A stretch of DNA of 64,000 bases from an uncultured Clostridia bacterium (GCA_934778205.1 CAKVOD010000002.1:62001-126000); one strand, 5' to 3'. Positions 8,197-16,556 are shown, counted from the stretch's first letter. Program-made: numbers and translations. Notes: generated by a model not told the origin, from the sequence alone.

Positions 8197-9060
8197 ATGG
8201 TAAAATTTGGGCCATCAGGTAATGACAAATTATTTTATGTTGAAGGGCACAAATCAACAGCAGAAGCTTTTGGTTGGGTTAAAAATTTAGGGCTTGATTT
8301 GTATGAATATTCATTTGGGCGTGGGATAACTCTCGGTGATGAAACTGCAATGAAATACGGAAAGATTGCGGAAGAGTGCGGTATAGAAATTAGCGTACAC
8401 GCACCTTATTTTGTAAATTTAGCAAACCCTGATGCGGACTCAATTGAAAAATCATTTGGGTATATCAACAACTCATTGCACAAATTAACTATTTTTGGTG
8501 GCAAAAAATGCGTTGTTCATATTGGTAGTTGTATGAAAATGACAAGAGATGAAGCGCTAAGAAATATAGACTATAATCTTCATAAGTTTATGGAAAACTT
8601 CGACGAAAAATTTTCAAAATGTGGAATACTTGTATGTCCAGAAGCAATGGGGAGGTTTAAACAAATAGGCACATATCAAGAAATTATTGATTTTTGTTGT
8701 ATGCACGAATCATTGGTGCCAACCTTGGATTTTGGGCACATCAATTGTCTTTTGCAGGGACAACTTAACAACAAAGATGAATATCGAAAAATTTTAGACT
8801 ACTTGTTTGACAAACTTGGAGAGAGCAAAGCAAAACAATTACATATACATTTTTCAAAAATAGAATTTACTGATAAGGGCGAAGTGAAACATTTGACTTT
8901 AGCGGACGAAAAATTTGGTCCGCCTTTTGAGCCACTTGCTGTGTTGTTGGAAGAATATAAAATGGATGAAACGACGGTTATTTGTGAATCAAAAGAGATT
9001 ATGGCGCAAGATGCAGTAAAATTAAAAGATATTTATGAAACCTGTAAAAAGAACAACTAA
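8197..9060 (+). CDS. AP endonuclease family 2 / endonuclease IV-like TIM-barrel protein
   Basis: 287 residues with the Nfo/sugar-isomerase TIM-barrel pattern of metal ligands: ISVHAPYFVN (His), VVHIGS (His), VCPEAMG (Glu), TLDFGHINC (Asp, His), LHIHFSKIEF (His) and ICESK (Glu). In endonuclease IV these hold three zinc ions that cut DNA at abasic sites. The strand LVCPEAMG and the ending are shorter than E. coli Nfo but match the Firmicute DNA-repair branch. ATG 8197 has GAGG at 8187-8190; the in-frame TTG at 8185 lies inside truB. A sugar-phosphate isomerase role cannot be excluded. Confidence 0.75.
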   Translation: MVKFGPSGNDKLFYVEGHKSTAEAFGWVKNLGLDLYEYSFGRGITLGDETAMKYGKIAEECGIEISVHAPYFVNLANPDADSIEKSFGYINNSLHKLTIFGGKKCVVHIGSCMKMTRDEALRNIDYNLHKFMENFDEKFSKCGILVCPEAMGRFKQIGTYQEIIDFCCMHESLVPTLDFGHINCLLQGQLNNKDEYRKILDYLFDKLGESKAKQLHIHFSKIEFTDKGEVKHLTLADEKFGPPFEPLAVLLEEYKMDETTVICESKEIMAQDAVKLKDIYETCKKNN

Positions 9061-9088
9061 CACTAAATGGGTGTTAGTTGTTCTTTTT
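9046..9088 (+). terminator. intrinsic terminator after the AP endonuclease gene
   Basis: 18-base arms, AAAAAGAACAACTAACAC (9046-9063) and GTGTTAGTTGTTCTTTTT (9071-9088), with a 7-base loop. The stop codon of the gene lies inside the left arm. Confidence 0.9.
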
Positions 9089-9158
9089 ATTGCAAATTTG
9101 TTTGCATTATAATCATAAAAAGAGGTTGCCCATAATAAGATATTATGAGAGGATTATA

Positions 9159-10064
9159 ATGATTGATAGGTATTTGCCCATTGAGGTTGGACAAGCTATT
9201 GCAAAATTAAATTTAGCGAAGTTAAAAGAAATTAGGATGCGAAATGGTTATCCCATAGTTGTTGATTACGGAGGAATATATTATTTAGGGACAAATGGGA
9301 TTACAGATGTAATATCTAAAAGCATAATTTGTGATAAGATAATGATAGACTTTGTAATTACACACGCTTGCGAAAATTCGATTTATGTTTATAATGAAGA
9401 AATAAAACAAGGCTTTATAACAGTTGAAGGTGGCATAAGAATTGGACTTGCTGGAACATGCGTTAATGAGAAAGGAGATATCAAAACTATTAAAAATCTT
9501 TCGTCCATAAATATAAGGTTGCCACACGAAATAAGGGATTGCAGTTTAAGAATCTTAGAATTCATAACTGAACCTCAAATTTCAAACACCTTGATTTTAT
9601 CACCACCAGGGGCGGGGAAAACAACATTGCTTCGCGATTTGGCGTTTCAAATTTCGCAAAGATACATAAAAAATGTTTTAATTATTGATGAAAGAAATGA
9701 AATTGCAAATGTTGTCAATGGTTTTTCGCAATATAAACTTGGGATATTTTGTGATGTTATCACAAATTGTTCAAAACAGTTTGGGCTTGAAAATGGAATT
9801 CGTAGTATGCGTCCTGACGTTGTGATGACGGATGAAATCGCGAATATTGATGATATAAATGCAGTTTTGTATGCTCAAGGGTGTGGAGTAAAAGTAATCG
9901 CAACGACCCACTGTGATAACCTTGAAAATTTGCAAACAAAAAAAGACTTTCAGCAACTGCTGTCAAATAGGGCGTTTAATCGTTATGTTGTTTTATCTTC
10001 ACGAAATGGAGCAGGGACTCTTGAAGGTGTTTACGATAAAAATTTCAAATGTTTGTGTATGTAA
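9159..10064 (+). CDS. spoIIIAA: stage III sporulation protein AA (ATPase)
   Basis: 301 residues. It has the Walker A motif SPPGAGKTTLLRD, the acidic segment VLIIDERNEI, the Walker B-like DVVMTDEI and the switch TTHCD, as in SpoIIIAA, a relative of secretion ATPases. In B. subtilis it powers the SpoIIIA-SpoIIQ channel between mother cell and forespore. Start ATG 9159 follows AGAGG; the longer frame from 9078 would cross the preceding terminator. It heads an operon with AB, AC, AD and AE. Confidence 0.95.
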   Translation: MIDRYLPIEVGQAIAKLNLAKLKEIRMRNGYPIVVDYGGIYYLGTNGITDVISKSIICDKIMIDFVITHACENSIYVYNEEIKQGFITVEGGIRIGLAGTCVNEKGDIKTIKNLSSINIRLPHEIRDCSLRILEFITEPQISNTLILSPPGAGKTTLLRDLAFQISQRYIKNVLIIDERNEIANVVNGFSQYKLGIFCDVITNCSKQFGLENGIRSMRPDVVMTDEIANIDDINAVLYAQGCGVKVIATTHCDNLENLQTKKDFQQLLSNRAFNRYVVLSSRNGAGTLEGVYDKNFKCLCM

Positions 10065-10538
10065 ATGATTAGTTTAATTTTGTCAGTCCTAATTATAGCC
10101 TGCTCCAGTTATATAGGATGGGGAATACAAAGTTATTATAAAAATCGAATCGTTTTTTATAATAATGTAGACAATTTTTTGCATTATTTGATAGGCAACA
10201 TTAATTTTTATAAAGATAGTATCAACAAAATATTGTCGAACTTTCTTTCCACAACAAATGAGTCGAAATACTTGAAAAATATAATCGTAGCATTTATGAA
10301 TGGTAAAAGGGATTTTGATTCAATAGTCGTGAAAAAAGAGGAAAGACAATTGCTCGCAAATATCTTCAACCACTTGGGGAAAAGTGACTCCGAAAATCAG
10401 ATTGATGGTCTTAAAAATTTTAGCACGCAAGTGCAATTTTTGATAAAAAAAAGCAGAGAAGACTATGAAAAAGTTGGCAAGAATGCAACAAAACTCGGTT
10501 TTTTGTTTGGACTTGCACTCGCTATATGTTTGCTTTAG
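10065..10538 (+). CDS. spoIIIAB: stage III sporulation protein AB
   Basis: 157 residues: an N-terminal membrane segment (LILSVLIIACSSYIGWGI), a soluble helical middle, and a C-terminal hydrophobic helix (FLFGLALAICLL). This matches SpoIIIAB, a membrane component of the mother-cell secretion complex with a fold like type II secretion GspF. Its ATG starts on the base after the spoIIIAA stop and there is no clear ribosome binding site, so translation is probably coupled. Confidence 0.88.
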   Translation: MISLILSVLIIACSSYIGWGIQSYYKNRIVFYNNVDNFLHYLIGNINFYKDSINKILSNFLSTTNESKYLKNIIVAFMNGKRDFDSIVVKKEERQLLANIFNHLGKSDSENQIDGLKNFSTQVQFLIKKSREDYEKVGKNATKLGFLFGLALAICLL

Positions 10539-10547
10539 AGGTGAAAA

Positions 10548-10742
10548 ATGGGAATTGAAATTATCTTCAAAATCGCGGCTGTGGGAATACTTACAGCAAT
10601 TGTGAACCAAGTTTTGAAATATGCAGGAAAGGACGAGATTGCCACATTAGCAACGTTGGCTGGGGTCATAATTGTGCTATTTATGTTAATAGATATGATT
10701 AGTCAGCTTTTTGAAAGTGTAAAAATATTGTTTTCATTGTAG
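10548..10742 (+). CDS. spoIIIAC: stage III sporulation protein AC
   Basis: 64 residues with two transmembrane helices and the conserved SpoIIIAC text NQVLKYAGKDEIA between them. It is very short, as usual for this protein. The ribosome binding site AGAGGTG precedes ATG 10548. It forms part of the membrane channel together with AD. Confidence 0.92.
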   Translation: MGIEIIFKIAAVGILTAIVNQVLKYAGKDEIATLATLAGVIIVLFMLIDMISQLFESVKILFSL

Positions 10743-10750
10743 GCTCAATT

Positions 10751-11134
10751 ATGGAAATATTTAAGATAATTGCTATTGGTTTAGTTACAACAATAGCAAC
10801 AATTGTTGTAAAACAGACAAAACCAGAAATAGCAGTTTTTGTGGGGCTTGCTGGGTCTTTACTAATTTTTTTTGAAATTATCAATATGCTCAGTGATGTA
10901 TTTTCTGTTTTCAATGCCATAATCGCAAAAACAGGCGTCAGCAGTGACCTATTTAGTGTTTTACTAAAAATTATTGGAGTGGGGTATATTACAGAATTTA
11001 GTGCAAGTTTATGTGCGGATAGTGGCAATACATCAATTGCAGATAAAATTATGTTGGGTGGTAAAATCGTAATATTAGTACTTGCTATTCCTATATTCAT
11101 TTCAATAATAAATATAATAACAGGTTTGCTATGA
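10751..11134 (+). CDS. spoIIIAD: stage III sporulation protein AD
   Basis: 127 residues with four hydrophobic helices. The first half resembles SpoIIIAC (VVKQTKPEIAVFVGLAG), and the second half has VGYITEFSASLCADSGNTSI, the typical AD signature. Its last four bases overlap spoIIIAE (ATGA), so the two are translationally coupled. Confidence 0.92.
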   Translation: MEIFKIIAIGLVTTIATIVVKQTKPEIAVFVGLAGSLLIFFEIINMLSDVFSVFNAIIAKTGVSSDLFSVLLKIIGVGYITEFSASLCADSGNTSIADKIMLGGKIVILVLAIPIFISIINIITGLL

Positions 11135-12411
11135 CAAAAAACACATACGAATTAGCATATATGAAAGCAAATGCGCGCTTTAAAAAAACTTATTTATCAA
11201 AAAATAAAGTTGTGCGCTTTTTGCTAGGATTGATTGCAGTATTAACATTGCTTCTAGTTAATTTTGGATGTGTTTTTAATGTTGTTGCCACCGATTTAAT
11301 TTCGTCAGAAAAGTCGACAGAACAGCAACTGACAGAAACGGTTGATGAACAACTACAAGGCATAGATTTCAGCGAGTTTCAAAATATTCTTGGCAAAATG
11401 AGTGAGGAACAGCAAAGAATATTTGGTTCAACAAAATTTGCAGATAAAGTTACAAAACTTTTGACAAGCGATTTTTCATCAAATGGAACGTCGTTTATGG
11501 GACAAGTCCTTAGTATAATATTCGATGAATTATTAAGTTTTGTACCATTACTTGCCACAATATGTGCAATTGCAATTTTGAGTAGTTTTATATCCAATTT
11601 GCGCGTCAAATCCAACGATAAATCTATAGCAGATATTGTCCATTTTGTATGCTTTGGTGTAATTATAGTTATTTTATCTACATCTGTTTTGAACTTTGCG
11701 AATATGACGCGAGAATTGTTGCTTTCAATACAGGCGCAAATGGAATTGTTGTTTCCAATAATGTTGACATTGCTTGCTGGACTAGGTGGTGTCGTTTCGG
11801 TCAGTGTTTATCAACCGTTGGTTGCAGTTTTAGTTTCGGGCGTTATGCAAGTATTCAATTATGTCGTTTTTCCACTATTTATCTGCACATTTGTTTTTAC
11901 TATTGTTGGGAATTTAAGTTCTACCGTCAAGTTGAATAAATTTATTTCGTTTTTTAAAAGTGCTTTCAAGTGGACAGTCGGTACAGTTATGACGTTATTC
12001 TTTACATTTTTAACAATTCAGGGTATAAGCGCTGGCAGTTTTGATGGCGTGTCAGTTAAAACTGCAAAATATGCAATTAAAAGTTACGTGCCGATTGTTG
12101 GGGGATATTTGTCTGACGGTTTCAATTTGATAATGTCTAGTTCAATTCTCATAAAAAATGCGGTAGGAGTGGCAGGATTGTTTTTGCTTTTCGCAAGCAT
12201 AATAATTCCTATTGTCAAAATCGCAATATTTAGTTTGGGAATGAGATTATCTTCGGCGATAATAGAGCCTATTTCAGATTCACGAATAAGTGATTTTGTA
12301 TATACTGTTGGCAAAAATATGGCTTTCTTGGTTGCCACAATTTTGTGTGTGTCGTTTATGTATTTAATTTCAATAGCGTTGATTATTTGTACGGGAAATG
12401 CCTTTTATTGA
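11131..12411 (+). CDS. spoIIIAE: stage III sporulation protein AE
   Basis: 426 residues. There is an N-terminal membrane anchor, an extracytoplasmic segment (residues about 55-120), then about eight transmembrane helices with the AE pattern MELLFPIMLTLLAGLGG and VRLSSAIIEPISDSRI-like text near the C-terminus (GMRLSSAIIEPISD). It is the large membrane subunit of the feeding-tube complex. In B. subtilis the operon continues with AF, AG and AH. Here none follows: a terminator and an opposite-strand tRNA gene come next. Confidence 0.93.
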   Translation: MTKNTYELAYMKANARFKKTYLSKNKVVRFLLGLIAVLTLLLVNFGCVFNVVATDLISSEKSTEQQLTETVDEQLQGIDFSEFQNILGKMSEEQQRIFGSTKFADKVTKLLTSDFSSNGTSFMGQVLSIIFDELLSFVPLLATICAIAILSSFISNLRVKSNDKSIADIVHFVCFGVIIVILSTSVLNFANMTRELLLSIQAQMELLFPIMLTLLAGLGGVVSVSVYQPLVAVLVSGVMQVFNYVVFPLFICTFVFTIVGNLSSTVKLNKFISFFKSAFKWTVGTVMTLFFTFLTIQGISAGSFDGVSVKTAKYAIKSYVPIVGGYLSDGFNLIMSSSILIKNAVGVAGLFLLFASIIIPIVKIAIFSLGMRLSSAIIEPISDSRISDFVYTVGKNMAFLVATILCVSFMYLISIALIICTGNAFY

Positions 12412-12484
12412 TAATCAAAAAATTTAGTTTAATTTCGTCAATCTATTCAAAAAAAACTAATGAAAGGGAACTATACCAGATAAA

Positions 12485-12518
12485 AAAAGAACGCGTTTTA
12501 GTTTTAACGCGTTCTTTT
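12485..12518. terminator. bidirectional terminator between spoIIIAE and tRNA-Glu
   Basis: AAAAGAACGCGTT (12485-12497) pairs with AACGCGTTCTTTT (12506-12518). T-runs are present on both strands, so it can end the spoIIIA transcript (+) and the tRNA transcript (-). Confidence 0.85.
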
Positions 12519-12593
12519 GGTACTCCCAACGGGGGTCGAACCCGTGTTGCCAACGTGAGAGGCTGGCGTCCTAGACCACTAGACGATGGGAGC
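12518..12593 (-). tRNA. tRNA-Glu (anticodon CTC)
   Basis: On the minus strand a 76-base cloverleaf: acceptor GCTCCCA/TGGGAGT (G-U at the first pair), anticodon stem CCAGC/GTTGG with loop CTCTCAC giving CTC, T-arm ACGGG TTCGACC CCCGT, discriminator A and an encoded CCA. CTC reads GAG codons, an isoacceptor not strictly needed if a TTC tRNA is present elsewhere. Confidence 0.93.
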
Positions 12594-12595
12594 AT

Positions 12596-12618
12596 AAAGG
12601 CAAGCATTGCTTGCCTTT
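12596..12618 (-). terminator. hairpin between the small membrane gene and tRNA-Glu
   Basis: AAAGGCAAGC and GCTTGCCTTT with a 3-base loop. It lies 7 bases after the stop of the 12625 gene and 3 bases before the tRNA. It could terminate weakly or define a processing point. The T-run is short. Confidence 0.55.
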
Positions 12619-12624
12619 CAATTT

Positions 12625-12861
12625 CTATGGTAAAATAAACACAACTACTCCGATGATAAAAAATACCATAGCAACGATGCGAATTGCAACAAGTGCCTTG
12701 TCATTTTGTTCGATGTTATCATTTTTGCGAATTGCTGCGGCAAATCTTCTTGACAAAATGTAAAGTGAAATGCCAATAACAATCAAAACCATACCTAGAA
12801 TTACATACCAAAGCGATAATCTTTGTGCGAGTGTAACTCCCAAAATCAAACTGCCAAACAT
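12625..12861 (-). CDS. small two-helix membrane protein, unknown function
   Basis: 78 residues with two hydrophobic segments (about 14-34 and 56-77) and a charged middle (RRFAAAIRKNDNIEQNDK). I do not recognise a family. ATG 12861 is chosen because GAGG stands 8 bases upstream; the longer frame begins at a TTG that overlaps this site. A perfect promoter lies upstream, so it is probably a real, well-expressed gene. Confidence 0.7.
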   Translation of the reverse strand: MFGSLILGVTLAQRLSLWYVILGMVLIVIGISLYILSRRFAAAIRKNDNIEQNDKALVAIRIVAMVFFIIGVVVFILP

Positions 12862-12878
12862 ACTTTTACCTCGCAATT

Positions 12879-12907
12879 ATTATAACATACCAAAGCAATA
12901 ATGTCAA
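12879..12907 (-). promoter_or_regulatory. consensus sigma-A promoter of the small membrane gene
   Basis: On the minus strand TTGACA (12907-12902) and TATAAT (12884-12879), spacer 17. Confidence 0.85.
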
Positions 12908-12982
12908 TATATTTGTGTTTAAATTTTCAAATTTGTTGAAAAGTAGGAGAACTTTAGTTTCTCATCATTACCAGTTGTTTGA

Positions 12983-13537
12983 TTAATTATTATCGTCATT
13001 GCTATTAGTTTTGTTTTTGCCAATTTTCTCTGTGAAGAAAATATAGACATAGTATAATCCCGACACAATGGCGGTAGCGATTCCGATATAGATAATCATC
13101 ACATTAGCGTTGCCGAGCCACTCGGTAAAGAAACTCAAAATGACACCTAGACTGATAAGACACGTTCCTAGTTTACCTAAAAAATTACTTGGAATCGTAA
13201 TTTGTTTTTTATAAATACAAAAACCGCTGATAATCATCGCTAGGTCGCAAACAACCATAGTAACAGTAATCCAAATAGGAATTAATTTCGCAATTGTCAA
13301 ACTAATTAATGCGCCTGCTTTCATTAATTTGTCGGCAAACGGGTCAAGAATTTTACCGAGTTCAGAAACCGCGTTGTAGCGTCTTGCAATGTAGCCGTCC
13401 AACATGTCGGTTAAACACGCAAGAACAAATATTGCAAGTGCAACATATTTGTTGACCCAAAAAAAACAACATATAAAGACAGGAACAAGTAAAAGCCTAA
13501 AAAAACTCAATATGTTTGGCACCAAATTTATTTTCAT
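12983..13537 (-). CDS. pgsA: CDP-diacylglycerol--glycerol-3-phosphate 3-phosphatidyltransferase
   Basis: 184 residues, multi-pass membrane protein. The CDP-alcohol phosphotransferase motif is complete: DGYIAR, then G and the two Asp residues of LGKILDPFADK. The N-terminus LVPNILSFFRLLLVPVF is typical of PgsA. It makes phosphatidylglycerol phosphate at the inner membrane face. The last 15 residues are polar and Asn/Asp-rich. The ribosome binding site GAGG precedes ATG. It stands alone with its own promoter. Confidence 0.9.
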   Translation of the reverse strand: MKINLVPNILSFFRLLLVPVFICCFFWVNKYVALAIFVLACLTDMLDGYIARRYNAVSELGKILDPFADKLMKAGALISLTIAKLIPIWITVTMVVCDLAMIISGFCIYKKQITIPSNFLGKLGTCLISLGVILSFFTEWLGNANVMIIYIGIATAIVSGLYYVYIFFTEKIGKNKTNSNDDNN

Positions 13538-13561
13538 TGTTTCCTCGTTAGTAACTCTTTT

Positions 13562-13590
13562 AGTATATCACAATTTGAAAGGAAATACAA
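13562..13590 (-). promoter_or_regulatory. promoter of pgsA
   Basis: Minus strand TTGTAT and TATACT with a 17-base spacer, 25 bases before the start codon region. Confidence 0.65.
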
Positions 13591-13614
13591 ATAATTTTCA
13601 AAAAAAAAGTTGTT

Positions 13615-13644
13615 TTCACATATTTTGAAAAGTTAGAATATAAT
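13615..13644 (+). promoter_or_regulatory. promoter of the binding-protein gene
   Basis: TTCACA at 13615-13620 and TATAAT at 13639-13644, spacer 18. It is back to back with the pgsA promoter. Confidence 0.6.
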
Positions 13645-13684
13645 TAAGTGTGATACTTTTGAGTATTAATCTTTTGGAGGAAAT

Positions 13685-14677
13685 ATGAAATCTATAAATA
13701 TATTAATGGCAATTGCATTAGCAGTTGTTGTTGCATTTAGTGGATGTGGCGGGAAAAGTGATAAGACGATTCGCTTAAATGAAGTAACGCATAGCATATT
13801 CTACGCACCACTATATATAGCAATCAACAATGGTTATTTTGAAGACGAGGGCTTAAAAATCGAACTCACAAATGGTGGAGGTTCTGATAAATCGATGACA
13901 GCATTGATTTCTGGGCAAGCAGATATAGCACTTCTAGGACCTGAAACAGCGATATATGTTGCAGCACAAAATTCAAAAGACCAGCCTATAATTTTTGGGC
14001 AATTGACAAAGAGAGATGGCACAATTCTCGTTGGACGTACGCAAGAAACTAATTTTTCGTGGGCAAACCTAGAGGGTAAAGAAATTCTCGGCGGTCGTCG
14101 CGGTGGAATGCCTGCAATGACACTTGAATATGTGTTGAAGAAGCAAAATATTCGCGACAAAATGACCTTAAACTTGGATATTGCTTTTGATATGATGGTC
14201 AGCGCTTTTGAAAATGGGCAAGGCGATTATTGCACAATGTTTGAACCAACAGCGAGTGATTACATTTCAGCAGGAAAGGGGTATAAAGTTGCCTCTATCG
14301 GTCAAGAAAGTGGCGAAGTTCCATATACTGCATTTATGGCAACATCAAAATTTTTGAAAGATAAACCTGAAAAAGCGGAAAAATTTTTGACTGCCGTTAT
14401 GAAGGGCTATAACTTTTTGATGACTGAAGATATCGATAAAGTTGTTGACTCGTTGATGCCATCATTCACGGGTAGTACGCGTGTTTCAATCAAAAACGCT
14501 GTCGAAAGCTACAAATTAATCGATGCGTGGGTAGAAAGTCCCGCAATGAAAGAGTCTGCATATAACAATCTTTGCAATGTTATTAAAACAGCAGGGGAGT
14601 TGAAAACAAATGTTGCATTCGACAAAGTGGTTGACAATACAATCGCTAACAAGATTGTAGCAAAGTTAGTGGCGTAA
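13685..14677 (+). CDS. ABC transporter substrate-binding lipoprotein (NMT1/SsuA/ThiY type)
   Basis: 330 residues. A signal peptide ends in a lipobox (VAFSGC), so the protein is lipid-anchored outside the membrane. The body follows the periplasmic binding protein II fold of the nitrate/taurine/HMP group: EVTHSIFYAPLYIAINNGYF, DIALLGPETAIY and a late helix-rich lobe. Ligands in this group include alkanesulfonates and thiamine precursors, and I cannot decide between them. No permease or ATPase is adjacent. A matching pair lies about 7 kb away at 21630-23180 on the other strand and may be its partner. Confidence 0.85.
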   Translation: MKSINILMAIALAVVVAFSGCGGKSDKTIRLNEVTHSIFYAPLYIAINNGYFEDEGLKIELTNGGGSDKSMTALISGQADIALLGPETAIYVAAQNSKDQPIIFGQLTKRDGTILVGRTQETNFSWANLEGKEILGGRRGGMPAMTLEYVLKKQNIRDKMTLNLDIAFDMMVSAFENGQGDYCTMFEPTASDYISAGKGYKVASIGQESGEVPYTAFMATSKFLKDKPEKAEKFLTAVMKGYNFLMTEDIDKVVDSLMPSFTGSTRVSIKNAVESYKLIDAWVESPAMKESAYNNLCNVIKTAGELKTNVAFDKVVDNTIANKIVAKLVA

Positions 14678-14685
14678 TTGCGTAA

Positions 14686-14722
14686 AAAAAGCAAGTTGTG
14701 AATTCAATACAACTTGCTTTTT
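14686..14722. terminator. bidirectional terminator between convergent genes
   Basis: AAAAAGCAAGTTGT (14686-14699) and ACAACTTGCTTTTT (14709-14722), loop GAATTCAAT. It serves the binding-protein gene (+) and the TSCPD gene (-). Confidence 0.9.
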
Positions 14723-14723
14723 A

Positions 14724-15101
14724 TTATTTTTTTGCGCTTGGTAGAACATTGGTAATTGGAGGTTTTCTCTTGCTTGGCATTTGCGAAATATCAACACCGC
14801 TATTGACTAGTACCGCTTCATCAATTGCTTTTGCTAGTTCAATAGCGCAAGATGTGTTGTTTTTACAAATTCCCATTTCGTACAATTCCTTAGAAACATC
14901 TTTGGCATATTTGCCACCGATAGTGTGATTCAAAATACTAATCACGCCTTTGCACCCATCTCCAAGGGTTCTAAAATCGCGACAAATCAATTCCCCTTTG
15001 TCGTCAGTGTCAAAATTTATAACAAACTGAGTAAAGCAAATTCCTTGCGGTTTGTAGTAAGATTGTGGTTTTGTAATAGCGTTTCTTTCGTTTTTGTTCA
15101 T
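14724..15101 (-). CDS. TSCPD-domain protein (TIGR03905-like)
   Basis: 125 residues. The C-terminal domain follows the TSCPD family, related to the tail of vitamin B12-type ribonucleotide reductase: ICFTQFVINFD, LGDGCKGVISILNHTIGGK, and NNTSCAIELAKAID, where the usual TSCPD reads TSCAI. The cysteines (GDGC, GICKN, TSC) may bind metal. ATG 15101 has a perfect AGGAGG 6 bases upstream; the longer frame enters the preceding DUF4364 gene. The two genes are 10 bases apart and probably cotranscribed. The function is not known. Confidence 0.7.
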   Translation of the reverse strand: MNKNERNAITKPQSYYKPQGICFTQFVINFDTDDKGELICRDFRTLGDGCKGVISILNHTIGGKYAKDVSKELYEMGICKNNTSCAIELAKAIDEAVLVNSGVDISQMPSKRKPPITNVLPSAKK

Positions 15102-15111
15102 ATATTTCCTC

Positions 15112-15657
15112 CTAATCAAGCAAATCTTCAATAATCTTTTCGTAAATGATAGGCGCTTTTTCTTCCCATTTCTTGCAAGCGCCAATTGCGCTACGTCTAG
15201 AATCTACTTTCAGCTGAATTTTGAGCAGAGGTTGAAATCCTTTAGGACTATTAATTCTCAAAACAACCGTATGAAATCCGTCGTTATTTTTATGATAGAC
15301 AGATACATATTCTTGTGCGCGCTTAAAATTTATTCTGTTTTGCTTACAAAAAGTGGCAATGTCCTCGCGAATAGATTGAGGGATTTTGGCAAAAAAGTGA
15401 GATAAGCAATCACGGCCTTCTGCGGTAATTGAATACAAACCATCATCTTTGCTGTTTGGATTTTGTTCATAATAAACAAACTTTGTTTTGACCAACTGCC
15501 ATAAAATATCTTTGCAGTCCATATAAGAGAGCCACGAATTTTTGCTCGTTGTGATATCCATAATGGAGTTTTCGGTTAAAGGTATTTCCATTTTATCTAG
15601 GACGAACAACAAAATTAGTTTATTTTCTGTTTCATCTGGGACAAATTGCGTACTCAA
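15112..15657 (-). CDS. DUF4364 family protein (winged-helix-like)
   Basis: 181 residues matching DUF4364, a Clostridia family with an N-terminal winged-helix region (LILLFVLDKMEIPLTENSIM, LWQLVKTKFVYY, YSITAEGRDCLSHF) and a C-terminal alpha/beta part. Likely a transcription regulator, by fold only. The start is TTG at 15657 with AGGAGG 8 bases upstream. Confidence 0.8.
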   Translation of the reverse strand: MSTQFVPDETENKLILLFVLDKMEIPLTENSIMDITTSKNSWLSYMDCKDILWQLVKTKFVYYEQNPNSKDDGLYSITAEGRDCLSHFFAKIPQSIREDIATFCKQNRINFKRAQEYVSVYHKNNDGFHTVVLRINSPKGFQPLLKIQLKVDSRRSAIGACKKWEEKAPIIYEKIIEDLLD

Positions 15658-15686
15658 AATTTCTACCTCCTAAAAACGTTAAGTGT

Positions 15687-15715
15687 ATTTTATCATAATT
15701 TTTTTGATTTGCCAA
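15687..15715 (-). promoter_or_regulatory. promoter of the DUF4364-TSCPD pair
   Basis: Minus strand TTGGCA (15715-15710) and TAAAAT (15692-15687), spacer 17. Confidence 0.7.
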
Positions 15716-15745
15716 CTGTTTTGAATACAAAGATGTTAAAAATAT

Positions 15746-15774
15746 TTGTATTCTTTTGTGTATTATGCTATACT
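15746..15774 (+). promoter_or_regulatory. promoter of the 15795 gene
   Basis: TTGTAT at 15746-15751 and TATACT at 15769-15774, spacer 17. It is divergent from the DUF4364 promoter 30 bases away. Confidence 0.65.
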
Positions 15775-15794
15775 ATCAAAGTTGGAGTAATATT

Positions 15795-16556
15795 ATGGAA
15801 ACAAATGAAAATGAATTTGAAAGACCATTCGTTAAGGAATGTAATAATTTTATTGAAGCAAAATACATTATGCTTGGTTGTGAAAATATAAAGTCGCTTT
15901 TGCTCACTATTCAAAATGATAAATCTTTGATGGAGGTTGTTGAGAAATGTTTAGTGGATTTTGATTTTATGACTGAACTAGGTAAGGCAATATCTATTCA
16001 TCAAACACAACAAAAAGATTTCATTATGCCAAAAGAAAACGACGAAATTGTTGCATTATGTTATTGCACAATGCAACATATAGTTGATGGAGAAATAGAT
16101 TTTGAATCATTTATGAGTAAATGCTTTTTGTTTAATGGGACTTTTAGTGATTGTTATGCAAACTTTGGTCACTATTTCATATTGCCATTCAAAAATGCGC
16201 TTTTGAATCTAGAAAACCAGAATAAATACAAGCAAAAGAATGCTAATACAAAGAGTGTTCAAGAAGAAAATGACGAAATTGAAGTGCAAGAGAAGCCCGT
16301 AAACGACAGCGAAATTAGCGCAAAATTGTTGAAAGTTGCCGACGATATTCAAGAAATCATTAATAATGATTATAAAATCAAGGAATTTAAACTTGAAGAA
16401 ATCGAATTTTACTTGAAAGCGTTTAGGGAAGCAGTAAGAATCAATAATAAACTTATAATCTTTGCACTTGCTGACGCAATTATTAGTAGTTCCTCAAAAA
16501 TTAAATCCGTGCGTTTTGAAACACAAAGGCTCAAAGATTTGTGCAATAAACTATAA
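15795..16556 (+). CDS. unknown cytoplasmic protein, 253 residues
   Basis: No signal peptide or membrane segment. Two largely helical parts (about 1-130 and 165-253) are joined by an acidic, low-complexity linker (SVQEENDEIEVQEKP). I do not recognise the family. ATG 15795 is preferred because GGAG lies 7 bases upstream; the longer frame from 15756 has no ribosome binding site. Its last codon and stop overlap the end of ylbJ on the other strand by 6 bases. Confidence 0.7.
   Translation: METNENEFERPFVKECNNFIEAKYIMLGCENIKSLLLTIQNDKSLMEVVEKCLVDFDFMTELGKAISIHQTQQKDFIMPKENDEIVALCYCTMQHIVDGEIDFESFMSKCFLFNGTFSDCYANFGHYFILPFKNALLNLENQNKYKQKNANTKSVQEENDEIEVQEKPVNDSEISAKLLKVADDIQEIINNDYKIKEFKLEEIEFYLKAFREAVRINNKLIIFALADAIISSSSKIKSVRFETQRLKDLCNKL

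Noticed and set aside
9091..9158. sigma-E promoter before spoIIIAA
   Set aside because: The short gap has several AT-rich hexamers but no convincing sigma-E -35/-10 pair at proper spacing.
12345..12638. 97-residue ORF across tRNA-Glu
   Set aside because: It overlaps spoIIIAE, a terminator and the tRNA, and has no ribosome binding site.
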